Source: Segatella oris (GTDB taxonomy: Bacteria > Bacteroidota > Bacteroidia > Bacteroidales > Bacteroidaceae). From it: a stretch of DNA of 64,000 bases. The DNA is taken from positions 2,170,001-2,234,000 of the forward strand of contig NZ_LR134384.1 of the NCBI RefSeq assembly GCF_900637655.1. Direction: 5' to 3'. The position numbers were made by a program, and so were the translations under genes. Under the pieces are notes generated by a model. It had not been told where the DNA came from. It saw nothing but the letters and a program-made list of their open reading frames with translations, and did not search any database. Below, piece after piece: positions 8,827-17,403 of the stretch (positions are counted from its first letter, which is position 1; the number at the start of each line of letters is the position of its first letter).

Positions 8827-8992
8827 CTGATTAAAATTTTAAGTTCTGTTAATGCGTGATATCATTAGTTTTACAAATGCGAATGTACGCCTTTATTTTC
8901 AAAAAAGCAAATTATTTCTCATTATTTTACAGCTACTCTGCCGAATTCAACTATTTTATTAAGAAGTAATTACCTTTTGCTAAAATAACCAT

Positions 8993-9146
8993 TGCGCAGA
9001 CCTCATCTTCCATAGCACATCACTTCAAGCTGCAAGATGAGTCATCTTACACTGTAAAGTGACGCAACTCAGGCGCTGAAACAAGGCACTTTACACGGCA
9101 AAATGCGTCATTTCAGAAGTACACATGCAACAAGTTGGCTATCAAC
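8993..9146 (+). repeat. 22-bp phased repeat array B (7 units)
   Basis: Units start at 8993, 9015, 9037, 9059, 9081, 9103 and 9125. Cores include ATGAGTCATCTTACACTG (9037), GTGACGCAACTCAGGCG (9059) and ATGCGTCATTTCAG (9103), the last with the core inverted. CTTCAAGCTGCAA (9023-9035) recurs almost exactly at 27038-27050. The array fills most of the gap between serC and the helicase gene; the remaining 166 bp next to serC is AT-rich with no feature I can name. Confidence 0.75.
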
Positions 9147-9182
9147 GACTTTCAAGTCATCCTACAACAGCATTTCACAATA

Positions 9183-10502
9183 TCAGCGAACCTCCTCAAC
9201 CACGGTTCTGATACCTTTGATCTTCTCGCCTTTCGTAAGCCGTAACACCTGTTTAGCCTTATCTCTTGCAACGGCAGCATAGGCGTAACGGTCGTTCACA
9301 TCAATACGGCCTATCTCATCAGCACGCAGGCCTCCCTTCTTACAGAGAAAGCCGACGATATCTGCCTTGCTCACTTTGTCTTTCTTTCCCTTACCGATAT
9401 AAAGTGTAATATTCCTTGGAAGTGCCGGGCAAAGCGGGGCATCCGAGACGGCATAATCTTCAACTTCGGCATCCACATAGGCTGGTATCTGCTCCTGACT
9501 ATTCAGGATGAAGAAAGCCCTTCCCTGCTTGTCCCAACGCGCAGTGCGCCCAACACGGTGGATATAGCCGTCTTCACTCTCCGGAATATGATAGTGGACG
9601 ATATTGTCTATATCGGGAATATCAAGGCCACGCGATGCGAGATCTGTGCTGACCAAGATATTGGCACTGCCGTTCGAGAAGCAATAAAGAGCGGCTTCAC
9701 GCTGTTTCTGCTCCATGCCTCCATGGAAGAAACTCACACTGAAACCTGCTTCTATCAGGAAATTTGCCGTCCGTTCGACGGAATCACGATAGTTCAAGAA
9801 GACGATTGTGCTCTGTCCGCCAAATGAAAGCAACAGTTGTTGCAGCGTTTCGAGTTTGTCTTTCGTCGGACTTTCCACCTTATATATATGCACACGGTCA
9901 GGCACCTGCTCTGCCTCGGGTAGGAAATTGAGCACCTTGAAACAGCTGTTGACTATCTTCTGGTCGCCAAGTTCCTCTGCAGGAGTGGCCGAAAGAAGTA
10001 TGCTTCTGACCTCTTTAGGCACCTTACTCATCAGTGCCTGCATCTCATCATGAAAGCCCATTTCAAGACATTTGTCGAATTCGTCGAGGATAAGAAAGCG
10101 GATATCCGATGCAAGGAGATTGCCCTTGTCAAGATGATCGTTGAGTCGGCCGGGCGTTGCAAATACAATCTGTGGCTTCACTTCACGCAAACGGCGATGC
10201 TCATCCATTGCAGCACGGCCACCATAGCATGCCATTCCACGCAGACCGGAACCCATATCCTTCAGCACTGTGGCCGACTGTAGGGCCAATTCACGACCTG
10301 GAACCACGACAACAGCCTGCACTTCATCGGATTGGGCATCGAGCAACTGTGTCAGAGGCAATAGATAAGACAGGGTCTTTCCAGAGCCGGTAGGCGACAA
10401 GACAATCATATTGTCCTTTCCATTCAACATGGCTTCCATGGCCGCCTGCTGCATTTCATTGAGCAGAATGCCTAACTTATGGATTATATTTTCTATCTTC
10501 AT
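9183..10502 (-). CDS. dbpA: DbpA-like DEAD-box RNA helicase
   Basis: ATP-dependent RNA helicase of 439 aa. Motif I is SPTGSGKT (about 37-44), motif II is DEFD instead of DEAD (in LILDEFDKC), motif III is SAT, and motif VI is HRVGRTAR. The last 75 residues form a DbpA-type RRM domain (ITLYIGKGKKDKVS, then DIVGFLCKKGGL), which in E. coli DbpA binds hairpin 92 of 23S rRNA. The likely role is late 50S assembly. The DEFD variant keeps the Asp-Glu that binds Mg-ATP. The start overlaps the upstream TPR gene by 4 bp (ATGA), so translation is coupled. The symbol is inferred from domain layout. Confidence 0.88.
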   Translation of the reverse strand: MKIENIIHKLGILLNEMQQAAMEAMLNGKDNMIVLSPTGSGKTLSYLLPLTQLLDAQSDEVQAVVVVPGRELALQSATVLKDMGSGLRGMACYGGRAAMDEHRRLREVKPQIVFATPGRLNDHLDKGNLLASDIRFLILDEFDKCLEMGFHDEMQALMSKVPKEVRSILLSATPAEELGDQKIVNSCFKVLNFLPEAEQVPDRVHIYKVESPTKDKLETLQQLLLSFGGQSTIVFLNYRDSVERTANFLIEAGFSVSFFHGGMEQKQREAALYCFSNGSANILVSTDLASRGLDIPDIDNIVHYHIPESEDGYIHRVGRTARWDKQGRAFFILNSQEQIPAYVDAEVEDYAVSDAPLCPALPRNITLYIGKGKKDKVSKADIVGFLCKKGGLRADEIGRIDVNDRYAYAAVARDKAKQVLRLTKGEKIKGIRTVVEEVR

Positions 10503-11686
10503 ATCAACTTATCTATTTCATCAAACTGCTTGCCCATATTTAAATTCAGATATATTGTATATAGAGGCAATGCCCATTTATCCTTCTGGTCAGGTGCCAT
10601 GGCACGATATTTCTCTAAATAAGGCATGGCTTTTCTATACAGTTCAAGTATCTGATTATACTTTTTTGAGCCAGACTGTGTCTTCTTATCCAATTCGACA
10701 GCCTGATCAAACAAAGCCAAGCCAGCATTCAGATAGGCATCAGCAAGCGTATCATTCTCGGCTATCAGCGCCTTACTGATAGCAAAACTCTGCTTATAAC
10801 GCCCCATTGTCAACAGCAAAGAGCTTTTGGCATAACGGAAAAGTGTATTGACCGAGTCTGTCTGCAGTGCCTCATCACACGACTTCATAGCCTCATCGTA
10901 AGCACCGATATGGCTGTAATAATCTATCAGTCGCGGGAAAAAGAAGGGGAATTTGGGGTATTTAGAGAAGCCGTCCTTTAGCGTCTGCACATAACGTGCC
11001 GTGTCTTTCTCCAATTTATAAGTCTCGGAGAGATACTGTAACATGTAAGGCAGATGCACAGAGTCCTTTAATGCCTGGTAAGTATGACGCAAAGTGAGCT
11101 GCGGTTTCTCCAATTTATAGCCACAATAGCTGGCCCAATAAGCGGCTTCGGGCAATCGCTTGTCACGCTCTGCATATTGATAGCGGGCAAACATTGGCTT
11201 TACAGCACTGTTGATATAAGTATCGAAGAAATCATAGGCACGTGAGAAATCGTGCTTTTTCATAAAGAACACGCCACCATTGAACAAGTTGGGGCGGTAT
11301 ATGTTCAGCAGTTCTGCACTACGGTCACGATATTTCAGCTTCACCTTTCCACGTGCATCAGGAAGCCTGTCGAGCGAATCAAGGCCTTCGAGCGTATCAA
11401 ACATGCGCTTTCCCACAAGGAAAAGAGCCGTTGTGTCATATTTTTCTTTCAGATAAAGCTTTTCATTTCCTTGATCATATTGTTTGCGCTGAGACTCGAA
11501 AAGCAACAGCCATACCTTTTCATTACCGCGAGATGACGAGTCATTGAGCAAGTCGGTCATCAGATTTTCGGCCTTATCGAGATTCTTTCCGCTCTTGATA
11601 TAGTCTTTGACTTGGGTCATCGTCTTCTTCTGTCCCCATGCTATGAGCGGTAAACAGATGAACACACAAATAAGAATTTTCTTCAT
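10499..11686 (-). CDS. secreted TPR protein, paralog 3
   Basis: 395 aa with a signal peptide (hydrophobic 4-17, AWGQ cleavage region) and degenerate tetratricopeptide helices, clearest near 235-330 (GAYDEAMKSCDEALQTD, then RYKQSFAISKALI and ADAYLNAGLALFDQAVEL). It shares an order of motifs with the two upstream genes: a block reading YRDRSAELLNIYRPNLFNGG, then an FF-YI-SAV-P segment, so the three are tandem paralogs. The start overlaps the end of the middle paralog by 4 bp, and its own stop overlaps the helicase start by 4 bp. Function unknown; a periplasmic scaffold role would fit TPR proteins but is inference. Confidence 0.8.
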   Translation of the reverse strand: MKKILICVFICLPLIAWGQKKTMTQVKDYIKSGKNLDKAENLMTDLLNDSSSRGNEKVWLLLFESQRKQYDQGNEKLYLKEKYDTTALFLVGKRMFDTLEGLDSLDRLPDARGKVKLKYRDRSAELLNIYRPNLFNGGVFFMKKHDFSRAYDFFDTYINSAVKPMFARYQYAERDKRLPEAAYWASYCGYKLEKPQLTLRHTYQALKDSVHLPYMLQYLSETYKLEKDTARYVQTLKDGFSKYPKFPFFFPRLIDYYSHIGAYDEAMKSCDEALQTDSVNTLFRYAKSSLLLTMGRYKQSFAISKALIAENDTLADAYLNAGLALFDQAVELDKKTQSGSKKYNQILELYRKAMPYLEKYRAMAPDQKDKWALPLYTIYLNLNMGKQFDEIDKLI

Positions 11687-12759
11687 TTCGTTTGTAATCC
11701 TAAAACTTTATCTACCTCATCGAGTATTTTTTTCCATTCTACAATCTGCTGTTTTTCATCGAGCACTGACGCTTGAAGCAGCCAAGTCCGTGCTGTTTGA
11801 TAGAGTTCCTTTATCCGGTTTACGTCTTTTTTAGCTAATCTTCTCCGCTCACTCTCAAGACTGTCACGCAATTCTTCGGCTTTGGAAACATAGCAAATTC
11901 CAACATCATAGACCGCCTGTACATAGGTACTGTCTAATGTCACGGCCCGCTTGAAACTCATAATCGCATCATCCCATTTCCGTTCCTGTATCTCAATCTC
12001 ACCTTTCAAGGCCCATGCACGCTTGTTGTCACGATGCTTCAATATCTCATCTGCAGCAAATTCAGACAATTGCTGCTGCCTATCTTTCAAACCGGCATAG
12101 TAATCTATCAGCATCTTGAAATACACATCATTGGATGGCGCCATGTCGTGAAGTGCTGTCAGTGCAGTGATATATTTGGCAGAATCCACATCCGTATAGA
12201 GATGAGTCTTCATGCAATTGATCTTGATTTCGGCAGCATCTTTAGCGTAATTGGCATCTTTCAAAGCCACATCAGCATAGCGCTCAGCTTCTGCGAAATT
12301 CTCTTTTCCATAAGAAAGCAGGCTTACATAATAAGCAACAAAGCCTCTGTTATTGTCTTTATCATGGAAAAGAGGACTGTCTACGCAATCAAGATAGAGC
12401 TTGAATATCTGCATTGCCTCGTCATTCTTGCGCAACCCATACTGATACATGCCTGCATCAACCAACACAGGGAGGTAAGCTGACAGCCGCTTGTGATTGG
12501 AATTGCGGTAACGGGGATTGCTTCTGCCTTTCTTATCTGCCGCTGCATCAAAGTGATCGCATATCACCGCATCTTTCATCAACTGTACAATTGCCTTGTA
12601 ATAGGCTACCGTATCAGACTGAACAGAGGGCAGATTACCTAATTGCCTGTCTATACCTGCATTCAATTTCTTTGCTGTGTTTCGGGCATCCTGCCCTATA
12701 CATGGCAACGAAACAACCATGCTGAAAACGAGATAAGATAAGATAAGATAACGCTTCAT
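11683..12759 (-). CDS. secreted TPR protein, paralog 2
   Basis: 358 aa from the ATG at 12759 (MKRYLILSYLVFS). A longer frame to 12807 would put extra polar residues before the signal peptide and overlap a terminator hairpin. Signal peptide 1-22 (SLPCIGQ). TPR-like helices are clearest at RAWALKGEIEIQERKWDDAIMSFKRAV-type sequence near 240-270. The paralog block is YRNSNHKRLSAYLPVLVDAG. Codons 3-10 contain four copies of a 5-nt repeat (12731-12750). It is preceded by a hairpin-T6 terminator that may reduce read-through from gyrA and paralog 1. Coupled to paralog 3 by a 4-bp overlap. Confidence 0.78.
   Translation of the reverse strand: MKRYLILSYLVFSMVVSLPCIGQDARNTAKKLNAGIDRQLGNLPSVQSDTVAYYKAIVQLMKDAVICDHFDAAADKKGRSNPRYRNSNHKRLSAYLPVLVDAGMYQYGLRKNDEAMQIFKLYLDCVDSPLFHDKDNNRGFVAYYVSLLSYGKENFAEAERYADVALKDANYAKDAAEIKINCMKTHLYTDVDSAKYITALTALHDMAPSNDVYFKMLIDYYAGLKDRQQQLSEFAADEILKHRDNKRAWALKGEIEIQERKWDDAIMSFKRAVTLDSTYVQAVYDVGICYVSKAEELRDSLESERRRLAKKDVNRIKELYQTARTWLLQASVLDEKQQIVEWKKILDEVDKVLGLQTK
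12731..12750 (-). repeat. pentanucleotide tandem repeat in signal-peptide codons
   Basis: Four perfect copies of AGATA on the plus strand (TATCT in the sense of the gene), just after the start of paralog 2. Gain or loss of one copy would shift the frame. The count is low for an active contingency locus. Confidence 0.6.
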
Positions 12760-12773
12760 AAAGGAGAAGAAAG

Positions 12774-12812
12774 AAAAAAGGATAGTGTCATGGTCTAAAC
12801 CACACACTATCC
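12774..12812 (-). terminator. internal terminator between TPR paralogs 1 and 2
   Basis: The 9-nt arms GGATAGTGT (12780-12788) and ACACTATCC (12804-12812), with an inner TGGT/ACCA pair, are followed on the minus strand by T6 (12774-12779). It lies 16 bp after the stop of paralog 1 and 15 bp before the start of paralog 2. Confidence 0.8.
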
Positions 12813-12828
12813 CCCTTATTAAAGAATA

Positions 12829-14052
12829 TTATTTATTCAGACCTTCCATCTCTTTGGTACGGCTGTCTGCAGCACCATAGAGGCTATAGTAAACGGCATA
12901 GAGCGGATAACTCCAGTTAGCCTTTTCTCTGTTAGGGTCGAGGCTGCGTGCCTGCTCAAGGTAGCCTTCGCTCTCTTTGTAGAGTTTTTGTTGGTCAGCC
13001 TTGCTTACTCCGTCTTTAGCAGCCTGCGCATTAAGACAGAAACCAAGGTAAGTGAGAACGATAACATTCTTTCCATCCTTTGCAACTGACTTCTTGAAGC
13101 AGTCTACTGCCTCTTCTGGCTTGTTGGAATTCATATAGATCTGTCCTTTAAGTGCCCATGCCAAAGCATTCGTCGGGTCAGCAGCCAACTTGTCACTCAA
13201 CACTTTATCCTGTTCAGCGGTCATCTTCAGACCACCGTACATGGTTACCAAATTAGAGAAAATCTGCTCGTTATTGGTATCCTTTGCATAGAGATCTTTC
13301 AACTTGTTGACATACTGAACAGAATCTTCCTTGGTCTTCAAGCCCTGCTGCATAATGTAAAGCTTCAAGTTCAAAGCATCTTTATAAGCAGCAGTATCCT
13401 TCATTGCCACGTCAACATACTTGTTGGCGAGGTCCATATTCTTTGCCTGGAAAGCGTAAACACCGGCTACACGAGCCACTTCACCTAAGTAAGTATCGGG
13501 ATTTTTACTCTTATCAATGCTGTTAAACAAAGGATTAACGGCACTCTCCACATACATACCGAAGAACTTCAAGGCTTCAGCCTGATTGTTCTGCTGGCCT
13601 GCAGCTTGACCGGCATTAATCAGATTGGGACGTAAACCATAAAGACGATTGGCATTATTGCTCTCAAACTTAGGCTTTACCTTTCCCTTTTCGTTTGGCT
13701 TCTGATCGTACTCGTTGCAAAGCATGGCGTCATTAATGGCATCATAGACAGCTTTGTTGAAACCCAAGGTATCATAAGCTGCTTCCTTTCCCTGTCCAAA
13801 CTGCTTAGCCATCTGATTGGAAGTAATGGTAGCCTGCTCCTTAGAAACCTTCTCCATAGAAAGGTCTACAAGCTTATTATAAGCCTTAGCCTTCTCTGCA
13901 TCATTGGCAAGTTGGTTCAGATTAGCCTTCATCAATTCCTGTGCTTCAGCATAGGTCTTTGCCTTGAGTATGGCTTTCAAAGGCTCACTGTCACCGGCAA
14001 AAGCTGCTGATGTGGTTAGCAACATCACAGCTGCAATCATTAATTTTTTCAT
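12829..14052 (-). CDS. secreted TPR protein, paralog 1, downstream of gyrA
   Basis: 407 aa with a classical signal peptide (MKKLMIAAVMLLTTSAAFA, cut before G20 or D21). The mature part is alpha-helical and repeats TPR-like units: NALAWALKGQIYMNSNKPEE with the following KKSV is the best one (about 285-310). The paralog block FESNNANRLYGLRPNLINAG aligns with the corresponding blocks in the next two genes. It starts 25 bp after the gyrA stop, so it is probably co-transcribed with gyrA, and it ends at a strong terminator. No known function; conserved linkage to gyrA would need other genomes to confirm. Confidence 0.82.
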   Translation of the reverse strand: MKKLMIAAVMLLTTSAAFAGDSEPLKAILKAKTYAEAQELMKANLNQLANDAEKAKAYNKLVDLSMEKVSKEQATITSNQMAKQFGQGKEAAYDTLGFNKAVYDAINDAMLCNEYDQKPNEKGKVKPKFESNNANRLYGLRPNLINAGQAAGQQNNQAEALKFFGMYVESAVNPLFNSIDKSKNPDTYLGEVARVAGVYAFQAKNMDLANKYVDVAMKDTAAYKDALNLKLYIMQQGLKTKEDSVQYVNKLKDLYAKDTNNEQIFSNLVTMYGGLKMTAEQDKVLSDKLAADPTNALAWALKGQIYMNSNKPEEAVDCFKKSVAKDGKNVIVLTYLGFCLNAQAAKDGVSKADQQKLYKESEGYLEQARSLDPNREKANWSYPLYAVYYSLYGAADSRTKEMEGLNK

Positions 14053-14077
14053 ATTCTATTCATTATTAAAAGGTTTA

Positions 14078-16681
14078 TTATTCTTCCTTGTTGTCGTCTT
14101 CAAAGTCAACGAGCGGTGCATCTTCCGCACTTTCGCTTGCTTCAGCCTGGGTATCTTTCTTGATTTCTTCTGACTTGTTGGCCCATTGTGCACGACTTTC
14201 TTCTTCAACTGTGGCCTCAAGTTCTGAACTCATCACCTTACAGACACTGGCAATGACATCATTCTTCTTGGCCAGATTAATGAGACGGACTCCCTGTGTG
14301 GCGCGTCCCATGACGCGAACATCAGCAACAGCAAGGCGAATTACAATGCCACTCTTGTTGATAATCATCAAGTCGTTTTCATCGGTAACGTTCTTAATGC
14401 TGACAAGTCGACCTGTCTTCTCGGTTATCGCCAGTGTCTTGACACCCTTACCGCCACGGTTTGTGACACGATAGTCTTCAACCTGGCTACGCTTTCCATA
14501 GCCCTGCTCACTCACTACCATTACTGTTTCGGTCTCAGCTTCATTGACTGTCACCATGCCTACAACCTCATCGTCGCCACCATCAAGGCGCATACCACGT
14601 ACACCAGTTGCTGTTCGGCCCATCGTACGAATGGTATTTTCATTGAATCTCACTGCACGACCATTGCGGTTTGCCATGATCAGCTCATTCCGTCCATTGG
14701 TCAAACGAACATCAACAACTTCGTCTCCGTCAGCTATATTAATAGCAATGACACCGTTAGCACGCGGACGACTATAGGCTTCAAGACTTGTTTTCTTCAC
14801 GGTTCCGTTCTTGGTAGCGAAGATAACATAGTGGCTATTATTGAATGTTTCATCAGTCAATGTTGTCAAACGAAGGATAGCATTGATGGCATCATCGCTT
14901 TCAATATTGAGCATATTCTGTATAGCACGACCCTTACTGTTGCGGTCTCCCTCAGGAATTTCAAAGCACTTCAACCAGTAGCAGCGTCCCTTCTTCGTGA
15001 AGAAGAGCATCGTCTGATGCATGGTTGCAGGATAAATGAACTCTGTAAAGTCCTGTTCGCGATGACGGGCACCCTTTGCTCCCACTCCACCGCGAGCCTG
15101 TTCGTGGAACTCACTCAGCGGAGTGCGCTTAATATATCCCATGTGGCTCACGGTAATCACTACCGGATCGTTTGGATAGAAGTCTTCCGGATTGAACTCT
15201 TCGCTTGAGTATTTGATTTCCGTACGACGCTCGTCGCCATATTTATCCTTTACTTCATTCAGTTCATCCTTCATCACCTTCTTACACAATTCGGGGTCAT
15301 CAAGTATCTGTTGGAAGTAAGCTATCTGGCGTTCAAGCTCTTCATACTCTGCATGCAACTGGTCCATGCGCAGACCTGTCAACTGACTCAAGCGCATATC
15401 AACAATGGCCTTGCTCTGCAATTCGTCAAGATTAAAACGTTCTTCCAGATTACGCTGTGCGTCAGCCGGAGTCTTGCTGGCACGGATAATGTGCACAACT
15501 TCATCGATATTATCGCAGGCTATAATCAGTCCTTCAAGGATATGAGCACGCTCCTGAGCCTTCTTCAAATCATATTTCGTACGACGAATAGTCACATCAT
15601 GACGATGCTCCACGAAATACTTCACGCATTCTTTCAGACTCAACAGGCGTGGGCGACCCTTTACAAGGGCAATACAGTTCACAGAGAATGAGCTCTGCAA
15701 AGCGGTCATCTTGAAGAGTTTGTTCAGAATAACATTGGCATTGGCATCGCGTTTCACATCAATCACGATGCGCATTCCCTGTCGACCCGACTCATCATTA
15801 GCATTGCTGATACCGTCAATCCTACCCTCTTTCACGAGATCGGCTATGTTTTCAATCAGCAACTGCTTATTAACGCCATAAGGAATCTCGGTCACAACAA
15901 TCTTATCATGGCTTTCATCACTTTCGATTTCGGCTTTGGCACGCATCACAATACGGCCACGTCCGGTCTCATAAGCCTGGCGAACACCCTGTATACCATA
16001 TATATATGCACCGGTCGGGAAGTCAGGTGCCTTGATATACTGCATCAATCCATCAAGTTCAATATCGGGATTATCAATGTAAGCACAGCAACCATCAATC
16101 ACCTCTCTAAGGTTGTGAGTCGGTATATTGGTAGCCATACCCACGGCAATACCGTTTCCACCATTGACCAGAAGATTAGGAATCTTCGTCGGCATGACAC
16201 TCGGTTCAATGAGCGTATCATCGAAGTTGTTGGCCATGTCTACGGTATCCTTCTCCAAGTCGTCCATAACGTGCTCACCCATCTTGCTGAGTCGGCACTC
16301 CGTGTAACGCATGGCAGCAGGCGAGTCACCGTCAATAGAGCCGAAGTTACCCTGTCCGTCGACCAGCGTATAGCGCATATTCCAGTCTTGTCCCATGCGA
16401 ACAAGGGCACCATAGACCGAAGAGTCACCATGCGGGTGATACTTACCGAGCACCTCACCTACTACGCGGGCACACTTCTTATAAGGTTTGTCACTGGTAT
16501 TGCCGATACCCAGCATACCGTAAAGAATACGACGATGAACAGGTTTGAAACCGTCTCTGACATCCGGAAGCGCACGAGCTACAATCACCGACATAGAATA
16601 GTCGATGTAAGAAGACTTCATTTCTTCCTCAATGTTGATTTTCAAAATTCTGTCATTGTCAATTGTCTGATTTTCGTCCAT
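14078..16681 (-). CDS. gyrA: DNA gyrase subunit A
   Basis: Breaks and rejoins DNA to introduce negative supercoils, with GyrB and ATP. 867 aa, full length. The catalytic tyrosine is Y126 (AAMRYTE). The quinolone-determining region reads YHPHGDSSVYGALVRMGQ, with S87 and G91 at the positions of E. coli S83 and D87. The C-terminal pinwheel domain has the GyrA box as TNRGGKG, lacking the usual first Gln, and ends in an acidic tail (VDFEDDNKEE). A possible -7 box (TAAATTTG on the minus strand, 16850-16857) lies about 170 bp upstream with poor -33 spacing. It heads a unit with TPR paralog 1. Confidence 0.98.
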   Translation of the reverse strand: MDENQTIDNDRILKINIEEEMKSSYIDYSMSVIVARALPDVRDGFKPVHRRILYGMLGIGNTSDKPYKKCARVVGEVLGKYHPHGDSSVYGALVRMGQDWNMRYTLVDGQGNFGSIDGDSPAAMRYTECRLSKMGEHVMDDLEKDTVDMANNFDDTLIEPSVMPTKIPNLLVNGGNGIAVGMATNIPTHNLREVIDGCCAYIDNPDIELDGLMQYIKAPDFPTGAYIYGIQGVRQAYETGRGRIVMRAKAEIESDESHDKIVVTEIPYGVNKQLLIENIADLVKEGRIDGISNANDESGRQGMRIVIDVKRDANANVILNKLFKMTALQSSFSVNCIALVKGRPRLLSLKECVKYFVEHRHDVTIRRTKYDLKKAQERAHILEGLIIACDNIDEVVHIIRASKTPADAQRNLEERFNLDELQSKAIVDMRLSQLTGLRMDQLHAEYEELERQIAYFQQILDDPELCKKVMKDELNEVKDKYGDERRTEIKYSSEEFNPEDFYPNDPVVITVSHMGYIKRTPLSEFHEQARGGVGAKGARHREQDFTEFIYPATMHQTMLFFTKKGRCYWLKCFEIPEGDRNSKGRAIQNMLNIESDDAINAILRLTTLTDETFNNSHYVIFATKNGTVKKTSLEAYSRPRANGVIAINIADGDEVVDVRLTNGRNELIMANRNGRAVRFNENTIRTMGRTATGVRGMRLDGGDDEVVGMVTVNEAETETVMVVSEQGYGKRSQVEDYRVTNRGGKGVKTLAITEKTGRLVSIKNVTDENDLMIINKSGIVIRLAVADVRVMGRATQGVRLINLAKKNDVIASVCKVMSSELEATVEEESRAQWANKSEEIKKDTQAEASESAEDAPLVDFEDDNKEE

Positions 16682-16861
16682 TGATACTATTGATTGTTAT
16701 TATTTTGCAATTAACTATAAACTACAAAGAAGAGAAAAAACGTCCTAAAGGCCGTTTATTTTCGTTCTAAGCGATTTTCTGGTCTTTTTCAAGGGTGCTA
16801 ATTTACTACTTTTTTTTGATATAAAAGCCGTCATAGGCCTTAAAATCGCCAAATTTACGAT

Positions 16862-17029
16862 TTATTTACCAACAAAGAGCCACATGTTGGCCCTCCATTC
16901 AAGGATACTCCCAGCATTCTCATCTGTCTCTTGCATCATAACCGATGTCCCGAATGCTCCCATTTCGTAATGTTCATACCCAGGGAAAAGTGCCTCACGG
17001 AAAGCCGGAAAACAGAAGAAAGGACTTTG
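16862..17029 (-). pseudogene. 55-codon coding remnant, C-terminal fragment of unknown protein
   Basis: An open minus-strand frame between a TAG (17030-17032) and a TAA (16862-16864) with protein-like composition. It reads ...FREALFPGYEHYEMGAFG, then SVMMQETDENAGSILEWRA and NMWLFVGK at the end. Only an internal Met is available as a start, so it looks like the 3' end of a gene cut off at array C. I do not recognise the parent protein. Chance cannot be excluded at this length. It occupies most of the 370 bp between gyrA and array C. Confidence 0.35.
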
Positions 17030-17052
17030 CTAAAATGAAATCTACGAACAAA

Positions 17053-17250
17053 ATCAAGGAGATTGGCCGACAAGATAAGTCAAAACACATTGCAATATGA
17101 CGCATTTCAGCGTATGAAATGACGCAGATGACAACGTCAAATGACGCAAATGGCAACGCAAAATGGACCAGATTGCAGCGTAAGATAAGGCAGATTGCAT
17201 AACTGAACAGAAGAGACCCGCCGCGCAGAAAGCACAAAACATTCCCTTTT
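17053..17250 (+). repeat. 22-bp phased repeat array C (9 units)
   Basis: Units start at 17053 and then every 22 bp to 17229. Strong cores are ATGACGCATTTCAGCG (17097), ATGACGCAGATGACAACG (17119), ATGACGCAAATGGCAACG (17141) and ATGGACCAGATTGCAGCG (17163). The first unit begins ATCAAGGAGATT after CTACGAACAAA. Units 1-4 and 8-9 align with array D; units 5-7 are extra here. Located between gyrA and the PUL terminator. Confidence 0.85.
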
Positions 17251-17327
17251 GAACGCCAAGCTGCCCACTTGAAAGAAGGAAAATACAAGAGAACAACCTG
17301 TCGTTTGAAACGAAAGATGACGTGTTA

Positions 17328-17373
17328 GTAAAAAATAAAGAGTCGGGCGTTTGTACAGAACACCCGACTCTTT
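17328..17373 (-). terminator. terminator of the PUL operon
   Basis: 11-bp stem AAAGAGTCGGG (17337-17347) with CCCGACTCTTT (17363-17373), followed on the minus strand by a T-rich tract, 31 bp after the stop of the LamG lipoprotein gene. Confidence 0.85.
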
Positions 17374-17403
17374 GTAACAGATATCATAAGGATATAAAAT
17401 CCT

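Noticed and set aside
15908..16684. 258-aa ORF antisense to gyrA
   Set aside because: Mirror of the conserved gyrA reading frame; no independent motif.
17053..17250. 22-bp arrays as CRISPR
   Set aside because: Units are contiguous with no unique spacers, repeats are degenerate, and no cas genes are present.
17054..17296. 80- and 97-aa minus-strand ORFs over array C
   Set aside because: They arise from the repeat units, whose 22-bp period is not a multiple of 3, so a coding constraint cannot explain them.
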